From a virus: DNA of 64,000 bases. The notes under the pieces were generated by a model. The model saw only the letters and a program-made list of their open reading frames with translations. It did no database searches and was not told the origin of the DNA. The stretch covers positions 28,370 through 92,369 of IMG/VR virus record IMGVR_UViG_3300036792_000218; one strand, written 5' to 3'. This document shows, one piece after another, positions 46,002 through 53,785 of this stretch (position 1 is its first letter; each line of letters starts with the position of its first letter). The translations under genes were made by a program, and so were the position numbers.

Positions 46002-46270
46002 GACGCGACCGCCCGGGCGCTGTCGACCAGGCCGCCGAGAGCCTGCGGCGTCGGCGCGGTCAGCAGCGTCACGATCCTGCCGTCCCACACCGACCAGAAC
46101 TCGCCGCGGCCCGGATCGAACCCGAACGTGTACCGGCCGCCGTACAGCAGCCGGAGACGGCTGAGTGCCTGCCTGGTGTCCCCGCCGGCCAGCGTCGCCA
46201 GCTCAGCCCAGTCAACGACGCCTGAAATGCCAGCAGCACGTGGCACCGCCTCTGCGTCCATTCCCGTCAC
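45998..46270 (-). CDS. First gene of the triple-HTH operon, hypothetical
   Basis: The 90-residue protein begins MTGMDAEAVPRAAGISGVVD and contains LATLAGGDTRQALSRLRLLY, GGRYTFGFDPGRGEFWSVWD. The GRYTFGFDPGRGEFW motif is close in character to that of its operon partners. Upstream is a short spacer with an ACTTTCC/GGAAAGT inverted repeat (46330-46347) that may be its operator. Confidence 0.5.
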   Translation of the reverse strand: MTGMDAEAVPRAAGISGVVDWAELATLAGGDTRQALSRLRLLYGGRYTFGFDPGRGEFWSVWDGRIVTLLTAPTPQALGGLVDSARAVAS

Positions 46271-46329
46271 TCCCAGGTACGTAGTCCTCGGTCAGAGTGA
46301 CGCAAACGTAAAGCAGGAACTCGCCCGTA

Positions 46330-46347
46330 ACTTTCCTACAGGAAAGT
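46330..46347. promoter_or_regulatory. 7-bp inverted repeat in the 46.3 kb spacer
   Basis: ACTTTCC (46330-46336) and GGAAAGT (46341-46347) are a perfect inverted repeat with a TACA spacer. It lies between the stop of the XRE-TPR gene and the start of the small-gene operon. It could act as an operator or as a short terminator. Confidence 0.4.
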
Positions 46348-46369
46348 CTCGGGGAATTGATCGAAAAAT

Positions 46370-47575
46370 TTAGATCAAGCCCATCCGCCAGGCCAGGCCG
46401 CGCAGGTCCCGGCCGCCGGCCTTTCTCCGCGCCTCGTCGAGCATGCTCCGCACCAGCTCCCGCAGCAGGGGACTGTTCAGCACCTGCGCCGGGGAAAGGT
46501 GCTCGGCCCGCTTCAGCGCCGCGGCGGCGCGCCCGTCTTTCCCCTGCATGGCGAACGCCCGCCCCTGCTCCATCAGCAGCGCGCCCCGCCGGTTGTTCGA
46601 CGCGAGCGCACGCGGCTCGACCTGGGACGCGTGCTCAAGCGCCCGCTCCGCGTTCCCGGCCTCAACCGACAGCGACGTGCGCCACACCCCGACGTTGCTC
46701 GCGCCGAACAGCTCCCACGCGTCGGGCTCGTCGCCGAGCGGTGCGGCGATCCTCGCGGCCTCCGCCCCGTGGTCATCGGCCCCCGCGTGGTCGCCGCTGA
46801 CCGCGCAGGCCAGCGCCGCGCTCAGCCTGAGCATCCCGTAGACCTCCATGGCCATGCGGGACTGCCCGGCCAGCGGCTCGAACCTGTCGGCCGCGTCCGG
46901 CATCGTCATCAGGGCACGGGGCTTGTTCGTCGAGCTCCGGGCGTGCGCCATGCCGTACGCGGCCGCCGCCTCCCAAACCGGGTCACCGAGCAGCGCCGCG
47001 GCCTGCCTGCCCCGCTCCGCGGCAACCCACGCCAGGTCCGGCTGTGCCGCGTACCGCAGCGTGATCACGGCGGTGGCGGTGGCGGGGACGAGCAGCCGTA
47101 GTGCTTCCTCCCGGTCGTGGCCGTTCGCCGTGCCCGCCTGCACCTCAAGCTCGCCGATCAGCGTGGGGAGGATCGGCAGGAGCGCGGCATAGTCCGACCA
47201 GCGCAGCGCCCGGTCCGCCTGGTCGTTCAGGTCCCGCAGAAAGGGGACCGGCCGCGCGGCGATGTCCGGCGGGTCGTCGGGGGACGCGTCGAGCAGCGCG
47301 GCGCGGAGCGGGTTCAGGGGCCACGCGTCGCGGCCGGCCTGCACTTCAGGGGCGGGCTCGCCGAGCAGCGTGTCCGCGCTGACGTCCAGCACCCCGGCCA
47401 GGGCGGCGATGTCGGCGCGCTTGTCAAGCGGTATGCGCCCGTTCTCGACCTTCGACAGCCAGCCTTCGGAATGCCCGACAAGGCCCGAGGCCTGCGCCAG
47501 CGTCAGGCCTTTCGCGCGGCGTGCCATCCTGACGGCCAGCCCTATGCTGACGCGATCCGTGCTAATCTCGTTCAT
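46370..47575 (-). CDS. XRE-family regulator with TPR-like C-terminal region
   Basis: From ATG 47575 the 401-residue protein has an N-terminal XRE HTH (about 8-60: IGLAVRMARRAKGLTLAQAS, GLVGHSEGWLSKVENGRI). A long helical repeat region follows (about 120-395) typical of Streptomyces XRE-TPR regulators (LAWVAAERGRQAAALLGDPV, GNAERALEHASQVEPRALAS). Such proteins often sense peptides or regulate nearby mobile genes. Both neighbouring leftward genes have their own terminators, so it is a single-gene unit. Confidence 0.75.
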   Translation of the reverse strand: MNEISTDRVSIGLAVRMARRAKGLTLAQASGLVGHSEGWLSKVENGRIPLDKRADIAALAGVLDVSADTLLGEPAPEVQAGRDAWPLNPLRAALLDASPDDPPDIAARPVPFLRDLNDQADRALRWSDYAALLPILPTLIGELEVQAGTANGHDREEALRLLVPATATAVITLRYAAQPDLAWVAAERGRQAAALLGDPVWEAAAAYGMAHARSSTNKPRALMTMPDAADRFEPLAGQSRMAMEVYGMLRLSAALACAVSGDHAGADDHGAEAARIAAPLGDEPDAWELFGASNVGVWRTSLSVEAGNAERALEHASQVEPRALASNNRRGALLMEQGRAFAMQGKDGRAAAALKRAEHLSPAQVLNSPLLRELVRSMLDEARRKAGGRDLRGLAWRMGLI

Positions 47576-47668
47576 CGAAAGACCCCGACGTTTTGAGTGA
47601 AAGCTTCGCAACTCTCACGATAACCGCCGGGGTCTAGTCATGTGTAATTCGTGATGATCTCGTCACAC

Positions 47669-47708
47669 CGAAACGGCCCCGCCCCTGACCTGGGGCGGGG
47701 CCGTTTCG
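47669..47708 (-). terminator. Strong 17-bp hairpin after the GntR gene
   Basis: CGAAACGGCCCCGCCCC (47669-47685) and GGGGCGGGGCCGTTTCG (47692-47708) pair perfectly around a six-base loop. It follows the leftward GntR stop by 24 bases. The A/T-containing ends give it the form of a bidirectional terminator. Confidence 0.75.
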
Positions 47709-47732
47709 CGTTTCCAGGCCGGTCGGCCGTGG

Positions 47733-48221
47733 TCACGCCCCGCGTACCACGGCGGCGTCCACGGGCAGCCCGAGCGCCTTGCGGACCCGCAGCGCGACGG
47801 TAACCGCGCCGTCAAGGGTCCCCGACGTGACTGCCAGCAGGAGCGTGACCGCGCCGCCCTCGCCGTCCTCCACGGTCCCGCTCGGAACCGCCGGCTCGTC
47901 CCTCGTCGCCGCGGCCAGGCCGGCGTGCAGCGACGTGAGCGTGATGCCCTCAGGCGCGGGGTAGCTGGCGAACTCGACGCGCCACGCCCGCCGGGCAAGC
48001 ACGTACGTTCCCCGTTTAGGCACCAGGCGGACTAGTCCCTCGTCGGCCAGCAGCCGCACGCCTTCCTGAACGGTCCCGAGCGCGACCGACGCGTACGTGC
48101 GCCGGAATTCCTTCACCAGTTCCGTACCGGGCGGCAGCATGCCGTCTTCGTCGAAATCACCGGCGATCACCTTCCGCCGCAGCTCCCGCGCTATCAGTTC
48201 ATGCAGGGCGGGACCTGACAC
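47733..48221 (-). CDS. GntR-family repressor, KorSA-like
   Basis: I chose the GTG at 48221 because GGGGAAAGAG lies six bases upstream; a GTG at 48248 would add nine residues. The 162-residue protein has a GntR winged helix (about 1-72: LHELIARELRRKVIAGDFDE, ELVKEFRRTYASVALGTVQE, LLADEGLVRLVPKRGTYVL). A short C-terminal domain follows. It is divergent from the operon that includes the TraB-like translocase, as KorSA is from the transfer genes of pSAM2. It most likely represses that operon and itself at the palindrome at 48334. Confidence 0.8.
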   Translation of the reverse strand: MSGPALHELIARELRRKVIAGDFDEDGMLPPGTELVKEFRRTYASVALGTVQEGVRLLADEGLVRLVPKRGTYVLARRAWRVEFASYPAPEGITLTSLHAGLAAATRDEPAVPSGTVEDGEGGAVTLLLAVTSGTLDGAVTVALRVRKALGLPVDAAVVRGA

Positions 48222-48296
48222 GCGGCTCTTTCCCCGTTTCGCTCGCACAGTGTTCCGCCAATCGTAGGGCCGCCTTCTCCGGATCAGAAGCACGGG

Positions 48297-48347
48297 TTGA
48301 CAACGCGCCGCGCCTATCCCAGTATGGTCTCATACCTGTTAACAGGT
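48297..48347 (+). promoter_or_regulatory. Promoter and palindromic operator for the transfer-type operon
   Basis: TTGACA (48297-48302) is followed 17 bp later by CAGTAT and then TATGGT, -10-like boxes. A perfect 14-bp palindrome, ACCTGTTAACAGGT (48334-48347), lies just downstream, preceded by GGTCTCATACC. A repressor bound there would block transcription. The GntR gene diverges from the same region. Confidence 0.65.
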
Positions 48348-48409
48348 CAGAGCAACCCGAACGAGGAACGGAGACCACCGGCCATGCGAGACAACCCGAG
48401 GCGGTCACG

Positions 48410-49042
48410 GTGACCGCCGTCGCCGCGCTGCGGCACTACGCCCGCACCAGGCGCGCCCTCACCGTCCTCGCCGAGGGGACGCAAGAGCACGCGTACGCCG
48501 TGAACGACCTCATCGACGCCTGGGAGGCAATCCCCGTGCAGCTGCTCTGGGTCGCCAGGCACGTCGACCGGCACACCTACCGGCAGACCGGGGCAGTCAT
48601 GTACGCCCCGGTCTACCGCACCCGCCTCGCCGGCATCCCCGCCGCGCTGCGCCGTTACGCAGCCGCCGAACGGGCACTGTGCGAGAACTCCATCACCGAG
48701 TACGCCGCAGGTACCGACGAGGAAACCCCCGAGTACCTGCACGCCAACAACGAGGCCGCCGCCGCTCACGCGTCCGTCCCGTGGTGCCTGCTCTGGCTTA
48801 CCGAGCTGATCAGCCGCCGCATCGTCCGCGAGCTCGACTACTTCAACCGGACCGGGCAGCCGCGCGAGGCCGGGTCCCCGGTCGCCTGCTGGCTCGGCTG
48901 GCTGCTGGTTACCGCCGCTGTCGCGGCAGGCGCCTGCCTCATCACGAGCGCCGTCACCCAGCCCGCAACCTGCACTGCCCCGTCCCCGGTGCCGTCCGTG
49001 TTCACCCCGGCGCCTGTCGCGGCCCCGCAGGTGACGCCGTGA
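48410..49042 (+). CDS. Membrane-anchored protein, first gene of the transfer-type operon
   Basis: The GTG at 48410 overlaps the stop of a nine-codon leader frame starting at ATG 48384, which may couple translation. The 210-residue protein is helical and Ala-rich, with one C-terminal transmembrane segment (about 165-183, ACWLGWLLVTAAVAAGACLI) and a short Pro-rich tail. It is the first gene of the rightward operon. Its role is unknown, but a membrane-bound factor next to TraB-type genes could assist transfer or spread. Confidence 0.55.
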   Translation: MTAVAALRHYARTRRALTVLAEGTQEHAYAVNDLIDAWEAIPVQLLWVARHVDRHTYRQTGAVMYAPVYRTRLAGIPAALRRYAAAERALCENSITEYAAGTDEETPEYLHANNEAAAAHASVPWCLLWLTELISRRIVRELDYFNRTGQPREAGSPVACWLGWLLVTAAVAAGACLITSAVTQPATCTAPSPVPSVFTPAPVAAPQVTP

Positions 49043-49329
49043 CCACGCTGACCCCTGCCGGCTGGCGCGCCCGCGCGGCCTGCCGCGGCAAGGACCCCGA
49101 GCAGTTCTTCGGCCCCGACGGCGAGACACCCGCACAGCAGGCAGTCCGCGAGGCGCAGGCCATCGTGATCTGCGCCCAGTGCCCCGTACGCGCCACCTGC
49201 CTGCAATGGGCCATGGACACCAACACGAAGCAAGGCGTCTGGGGCGGCACGGGCGAGGCCGAGCGCGCCCGCACCCGCCGCCAGAGGACCCGCCACGCCG
49301 CGAAGGCACGCCGGAGGGCAGCCGCATGA
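49039..49329 (+). CDS. WhiB-family iron-sulphur regulator
   Basis: GTG 49039 overlaps the preceding stop (GTGA). The 96 residues hold the four Cys ligands of the WhiB [4Fe-4S] cluster: Cys15, Cys45, Cys48 and Cys54 (CAQCPVRATC). The GVWGGTGEAER turn and a basic C-terminal tail follow. WhiB proteins bind sigma-A and DNA. Phage-borne examples (WhiB of TM4) act as dominant negatives and affect superinfection and septation. Here it is in the transfer-type operon, so it may adjust the host transcription state during transfer or lysogeny. Confidence 0.9.
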   Translation: MTTLTPAGWRARAACRGKDPEQFFGPDGETPAQQAVREAQAIVICAQCPVRATCLQWAMDTNTKQGVWGGTGEAERARTRRQRTRHAAKARRRAAA

Positions 49330-49568
49330 TCGTCAAGGTCGCCGCCGTCGTCCTCCTGACCGCCCTCTGCATGGTCAGCGTTCACCTGCTCGCCGTCCTG
49401 CTGCTCGCCGTGGTGGCGCTCGCGGCCCTGCTGATCGTCCACCTGCTGATCGTCGCCGTCGTCACCGTCGGCACGGTCCTGCTGGCCCTGGCGTGGGCGA
49501 TCAGCCAGGCCGCGACCGAAACCGGCTGGCGGGTCGTCCCCTGCGTACTGAACGGGGCCACGGCATGA
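49326..49568 (+). CDS. Small hydrophobic multi-span membrane protein
   Basis: The ATG at 49326 overlaps the WhiB stop. The 80-residue product is almost wholly hydrophobic, with two or three transmembrane helices (VAAVVLLTALCMVSVHLLAV, LLLAVVALAALLIVHLLIVA, VVTVGTVLLALAWAI). It resembles the small Spd-like spread proteins of Streptomyces plasmids in size and composition, without clear homology. It could help intramycelial plasmid spread. Confidence 0.55.
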   Translation: MIVKVAAVVLLTALCMVSVHLLAVLLLAVVALAALLIVHLLIVAVVTVGTVLLALAWAISQAATETGWRVVPCVLNGATA

Positions 49569-50182
49569 GCACCGAACCGGAGTACATGAGCCGCACCGAC
49601 CGGGAACGCTGGCAGGCCGCCCGCACCTTGACCGACGTCGGCAACCTCATGGCCGACTGGATACAGGGCAAGATCACCACCCGGCCCGGCTACTACGGCC
49701 CCACCGACCTCGACCAGCCGGACACCCTCGTCCCGCTGCTCGCCAGCCTGTGCCGGGACGGGTTCGTCACGCACCAGTCGCAGGAAGGCTTTTCCGGGTG
49801 GGGCTACGACGGCGCGTGGTGGGTCCAGCACGCTTTCGTGGAGGCGTTCACCACCGAGGACGTCGTTGACCGCCTCTACGAGACCGCGTCGTCCCGCCTG
49901 ATCGTCATCAGCCACGACCCGGCCACACTGCCCGCCTGGCGCTACCGGCGAGACAGCGACTTCACCGCCACCTACCGCATAGGCCGCCCCTACACCGGCG
50001 CCGGCAGCTCACTGCCCCGCCGTCACATCCGCGACCCCCACATCGGGTTCGGGGCGTGCGGCAAGGAGGCCACCGACGCGCTGTGCTCCGCATGGCAGGT
50101 CACGGTCGCCGACCTCGCGCCAGGACCCGAGACGTTCCTGTGGGACTTCCTGTCCGGCCTCGACCTGGAGCCAGGCGAATGA
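49565..50182 (+). CDS. DUF6919-like protein
   Basis: The 205-residue protein contains ERWQAARTLTDVGNLMADWI, KITTRPGYYGPTDLDQPDTL and RDGFVTHQSQEGFSGWGYDG. The succession of an early Trp, PGYYGP and QSQEGF is the signature I associate with DUF6919 proteins of Streptomyces plasmids and integrative elements. The function is unknown. It overlaps the membrane protein upstream and the TraB-like gene downstream. Confidence 0.65.
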   Translation: MSTEPEYMSRTDRERWQAARTLTDVGNLMADWIQGKITTRPGYYGPTDLDQPDTLVPLLASLCRDGFVTHQSQEGFSGWGYDGAWWVQHAFVEAFTTEDVVDRLYETASSRLIVISHDPATLPAWRYRRDSDFTATYRIGRPYTGAGSSLPRRHIRDPHIGFGACGKEATDALCSAWQVTVADLAPGPETFLWDFLSGLDLEPGE

Positions 50183-52632
50183 GCGTGATCCCCGCGCCGC
50201 GCCGTGGCCGCCGGCCCCGTCCCGCCGGTGACGACGACACGCCGCCGCTGAGCGACGCGATCGAGCGACTGCTGCCCGGTGACCCCGAGCCCCCGGCCGA
50301 CCCGCCCGCAGAGCCCGCCGACGCCGAGCCCAGCCCCGGCACAGGGCAGGAGGAGCCAGCCGCGCCCGCCGCGGACGACGACGACCCGCCCGAGCCGAAA
50401 CCCGGCCGCCCCGGACTCGAAGAAGCGCAGCGCGCCGCGATCATCCCCGGTATCCCCGGCCAGCGCTGGCAGGCCGTCAAGGACAGCCTCGAACTCGCCG
50501 GCTACCGGACGGCGTTCCACGGCATACGCGCCGTGCCCGTGTACGCGCCCGGCTCGCTCGTCTACGCGGTCCGCGGCGGCGCCCGCCTCGGCCTCCGCTA
50601 CGCGCTGTGGATGGACGTCACGCACCTGCGGGTCGTCATCTCGCAGTCCCTGGCCCGCGGCGACGCCGGAAACGGCGACGTGCTCCGCGCCCACAACGAC
50701 AGGGAACGCACCAAGAAGGGAAACCGGAAACTCGCCGCCGGGACCGCCGCCACCGCCGCCCTCACGTCCTACGTGCTGGCGGAGGGAACCCCGCCGGCAG
50801 TCCAGATCGGCGCGGCCGCCGCCGCGTTCCTCACCCTGGTCGCGTTCGGGAAGCCGGACGGCAGCCCGTTCCTGCCGAGGGCGATCCTGCCCCCGAACTA
50901 CCAGCCCCCGAGCTTCGAGCTGATCCGCGAGGCGCTGGTAGCGATCATCCCGGCCATCAAGACGCACGTCGCCGCGAAGGGTGACCTTGACTGGGTCAGC
51001 GACGTGCACCGCGACGGCGACGGTTGGGCCGTCGAGCTCGACCTGCCCAAGGGCGTCACGGCTGAGCTGATCATTAAGAAGCGCAAGGAACTGTCCTCCG
51101 CGCTCCGCCGGCCACTCAGCGCCGTGTGGCCCGAGGGCGTGCCCGGCGAGCACGAGGGGCGCCTGTTCATCTGGATCGGCCGGCATGACTGGGCGAAAAA
51201 AAAGCTCGTCCCGCACCCGCTGCTCAAGGCCGGCACCCCCGACTTCTTCGACCTGGTCCCGTTCGGCACGATGCCACGCGGCAACGCGATCACCGTCCCG
51301 CTTTTCCAGACGAACTGGCTGTTCGGCGGGGCCATGGGCTCCGGCAAGACCAGCGCCATCCGGACCCTGCTCGCCGCCGCCGCGCTCGACACCGTCGTCG
51401 ACCTGTGGACCCACGAGTTCAGCGGCAAGGGCGACCTTGAGCCGTACGCCCAGGTCAGCTACCGCTACGTGTCCGGCCTGGATGACGAGGCGATCGCCTA
51501 CGCCGCCGAGTCCGTCAAGATGCTCAAGGCCGAGCTGCAGCGCCGCCAGGCGATATGGAAGAAGATCCCGCGCGAGAAGCGAACCGAAGCGCACCTGACC
51601 CGCGAGATCGCGATGGCCGACAAGCGGCTGCGGCCCATCGTCGCGTCGTTTGACGAGTGCCATAACGCGTTCCAGCACCCGACGTACGGCAAGCAGATCC
51701 AGACCGACCTTGAGTGGGTCATGCGGATCGGCCGGGCGTACGGCATCGTCGTCATCCTCGGCACCCAGCGGCCCGGCGCGGACTCGATCCCGGTCATCAT
51801 CACCGCCGTCACCGTGGCCCGCTGCTGCCTGAAGGTCAGCGACCACACGACCAACGACATGATCCTCGGCAGCGGCTCGTACAACAAGGGCCACGACGCC
51901 ACCGTGTTCCGCCTGCCGTACACGGACGCGGGCTGCTGCTGGCTCAAGGGCGTCGGCGACACGATCGCCCCGAAGATTTATTATCTCAACGATCCCGCGA
52001 CGCTGAAGATCGCGAACCGGGCCCGCGCGCTGCGGGAGAAGGCCGGGGTCCTGTCCGGGTACGCGCTCGGTGAGGAAGAGGACCAGGGCGAGCGGAACCT
52101 GCTCGGCGACGTCCACGCGGTGTTCGGGCCCGGTGAGCGGTTCCTGTACTGGCCGACGATCGCCGAGCGGCTCGCGGAGGGCTACCGGGGGACGTACACG
52201 GGCGTCACCGGTGACGGCGTGTCGGCCGACGTCCGCGAGCTCGCAGACATCGACTCCGACAACGGCCGGGAACCGGGCGGCAAGGTCCTCACCGGCCTGA
52301 AGCGCACCACGATCTCGCTCGCCGTCAACGGCGGCCCGGACGACCCCGACCAGGAAGCCGGCGACGACCCGCCCGCGCCCCCGCGGCCCGAGGCGGACAC
52401 CGAGCTGCTGACCGCCGCGGCGGAGATGGTCATCAGGGAGCAGTGGGCGTCAACGTCGACCCTCGGGCGCAAGCTCCGCCTCGGCCACGACCGCGCCGGC
52501 ACGCTCATGGACGAGCTCGCGGGCCACGGCGTCGTCGGCGAGCCGGGCGACGACCCGAAGGTGCGCGCCGTGCTGAAGACCGAAGACGACCTCGATGCCG
52601 TACTCGAGGCGATCAGGGGCGCGGACTCATGA
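50179..52632 (+). CDS. TraB/FtsK-type DNA translocase
   Basis: The 817-residue protein has a Pro/Asp-rich N-terminus and a hydrophobic membrane region (about 175-220). An alpha domain precedes the motor. The motor shows Walker A GGAMGSGKTS (Lys390) and Walker B RPIVASFDE (Asp492, Glu493), then an RQxP-like VVILGTQRPGAD. A C-terminal winged helix lies at about 739-817 (LLTAAAEMVIREQWASTSTL, GHDRAGTLMDELAGHGVVGE), as in FtsK-gamma and TraB DNA-recognition domains. Such hexameric pumps move double-stranded DNA; in Streptomyces plasmids TraB alone drives conjugation. A repeat-rich candidate recognition locus follows directly. Confidence 0.9.
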   Translation: MSVIPAPRRGRRPRPAGDDDTPPLSDAIERLLPGDPEPPADPPAEPADAEPSPGTGQEEPAAPAADDDDPPEPKPGRPGLEEAQRAAIIPGIPGQRWQAVKDSLELAGYRTAFHGIRAVPVYAPGSLVYAVRGGARLGLRYALWMDVTHLRVVISQSLARGDAGNGDVLRAHNDRERTKKGNRKLAAGTAATAALTSYVLAEGTPPAVQIGAAAAAFLTLVAFGKPDGSPFLPRAILPPNYQPPSFELIREALVAIIPAIKTHVAAKGDLDWVSDVHRDGDGWAVELDLPKGVTAELIIKKRKELSSALRRPLSAVWPEGVPGEHEGRLFIWIGRHDWAKKKLVPHPLLKAGTPDFFDLVPFGTMPRGNAITVPLFQTNWLFGGAMGSGKTSAIRTLLAAAALDTVVDLWTHEFSGKGDLEPYAQVSYRYVSGLDDEAIAYAAESVKMLKAELQRRQAIWKKIPREKRTEAHLTREIAMADKRLRPIVASFDECHNAFQHPTYGKQIQTDLEWVMRIGRAYGIVVILGTQRPGADSIPVIITAVTVARCCLKVSDHTTNDMILGSGSYNKGHDATVFRLPYTDAGCCWLKGVGDTIAPKIYYLNDPATLKIANRARALREKAGVLSGYALGEEEDQGERNLLGDVHAVFGPGERFLYWPTIAERLAEGYRGTYTGVTGDGVSADVRELADIDSDNGREPGGKVLTGLKRTTISLAVNGGPDDPDQEAGDDPPAPPRPEADTELLTAAAEMVIREQWASTSTLGRKLRLGHDRAGTLMDELAGHGVVGEPGDDPKVRAVLKTEDDLDAVLEAIRGADS

Positions 52633-52657
52633 TGTTGCGCACCCGCCGCGAGCCACG

Positions 52658-52799
52658 CAACAGCCCAACAACGTGTTGGGCTAGCACAACACGCGCTGAC
52701 CTGCGGAAACGTCAGATTGTCCGATTCAGCGCAACACGGCCGAGGGCCGCACAACACCAGCACAACACGCTGACCTGCGGAAACACGGTTCGCGCAACA
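52658..52799. other. Candidate clt locus: seven CAACA-core repeats after the TraB-like gene
   Basis: CAACA motifs, mostly in GCACAACAC or GCGCAACAC context, occur at 52658, 52666, 52687, 52732, 52752, 52763 and 52795. AGCCCAACA (52662-52670) and TGTTGGGCT (52674-52682) form a 9-bp inverted repeat. A 17-bp direct repeat, CGCTGACCTGCGGAAAC, occurs at 52694-52710 and 52768-52784. The region 52633-52857 is non-coding. Streptomyces TraB proteins load at short direct repeats near the end of traB, so this position fits a cis-acting transfer locus. Confidence 0.6.
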
Positions 52800-52857
52800 A
52801 ACCGGCGGAACGGGCCCCCACGGGCCGCCCTAGGGACAACCACGATGGGACAGGGGC

Positions 52858-53434
52858 TTGAGCCGGATCACAGTCAGCGTCTGGCGCTGTGGCGGGTGCG
52901 GGAAGAAACGCGGGCTGCGCCACACCTGCCCGGGCGGCCGCGGCCGCAGGACACGCGACCGCATCGCGCTCGGCGTAGAGGTCCGCTGCCCGCACTGCCG
53001 CAAGCGGTCACTGAACCCGCTCACCCACACCTGCTCACCGAAGTCCGACTTCCGCAAGCGCCAGGCCGCCCACAAGCGCCGGGTCGCAGCCGAGAAACGC
53101 AAGCAGAAACGGAAGCTGTCCGCCGCACGGAAACGGGCCCGCGTCAAGGAACGCAGGCGCCTGGCAGCGGAGAAGCGCAAGCAGGCAGCGGCTGCGGCCG
53201 CAGCGAAGCGGAAGGCCGGGGCCCGCGCCCGGTCACACGACAAGACCCGGCACGACCCCGAGACCTGCACGGACCCCTACTGCACGAGCTTCCGCTGCCG
53301 CACCTACAAGGGCGGCAAGGAAGCCGGCAAGGCCGAGGGCCGCGCCGAGGGCTATGCGGCGGGCTACGCCGAGGGCTACGACAAGGGCTTCGCCGACGGG
53401 TTCGCCGCCGGGCAGGCCTCCGCGGCCAAGTTAG
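52858..53434 (+). CDS. Zinc-finger, Lys-rich protein with apparently lost stop
   Basis: From TTG 52858 the 191-residue protein has two N-terminal Cys pairs (CGGCGKKRGLRHTC and CPHCRKRSLNPLTHTC). A long Lys/Arg-rich coiled coil (about 65-120) and CTDPYCTSFRC follow. A Gly-x-x-x repeat tail (GKAEGRAEGYAAGYAEGYDK) ends it. The annotated end is a TAG at 53432-53434, one base out of frame. In the actual frame codon TTA at 53431 replaces it and the ribosome would read to 54237. I think a single-base change removed the stop. Nucleic-acid binding is likely. Confidence 0.5.
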
Positions 53435-53443
53435 GAGATCCCA

Positions 53444-53785
53444 GTGAGCGTGATCATCACGATCCTGATCACCGTCCTGATCGCGGTGCCCGCGCACGTG
53501 GCGCTGTTCCTGCTGACGCACCGGCTCATCGCCGCCGCGCTCGCGGTGCCCGCGTACGTGGTGCTGTGCCTGGCGCACCCGGTCCACAAGTGCCCCCGCT
53601 GCCGCGGGGCCAGGGTGGTCAAGAAGGGCAACAGTCACCCCATGTGCCGCTGGTGCAAGGGCCAGGGCAAAACCAAGCGGCTCGGCGGCCACCTGGTCCA
53701 CCGCGTGTTCTGGGACCACGTCGGCCCCTGGATCAGGGACAAGTACCTGGATGCCGCTCACCGGCTGCGGGACGGCCAGTCATGA
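53444..53785 (+). CDS. Membrane protein with DnaJ-type zinc finger
   Basis: GTG 53444 follows TTAGGAGATCCCA. Residues 1-46 form two transmembrane helices (VIITILITVLIAVPAHVALF, IAAALAVPAYVVLCLA). A cytoplasmic CPRCRGARVVKKGNSHPMCR then gives, with a second Cys pair, a Cys-x2-Cys-x-Gly-type zinc finger similar to DnaJ. A basic C-terminal helix completes it. It probably sits at the membrane and binds nucleic acid or protein, a suitable partner for a DNA pump. Confidence 0.6.
   Translation: MSVIITILITVLIAVPAHVALFLLTHRLIAAALAVPAYVVLCLAHPVHKCPRCRGARVVKKGNSHPMCRWCKGQGKTKRLGGHLVHRVFWDHVGPWIRDKYLDAAHRLRDGQS

Noticed and set aside
50023-52116. Long leftward reading frame antisense to the TraB-like gene
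   Set aside because: It is the mirror of a strongly supported gene with Walker motifs. Its composition is low complexity (Gly/Arg/Val), as expected of a GC-rich antisense frame.
52633-52857. Coding region between traB and the zinc protein
   Set aside because: A frame is open but third positions are not GC-rich and the DNA is dominated by repeats, so I treat it as non-coding.
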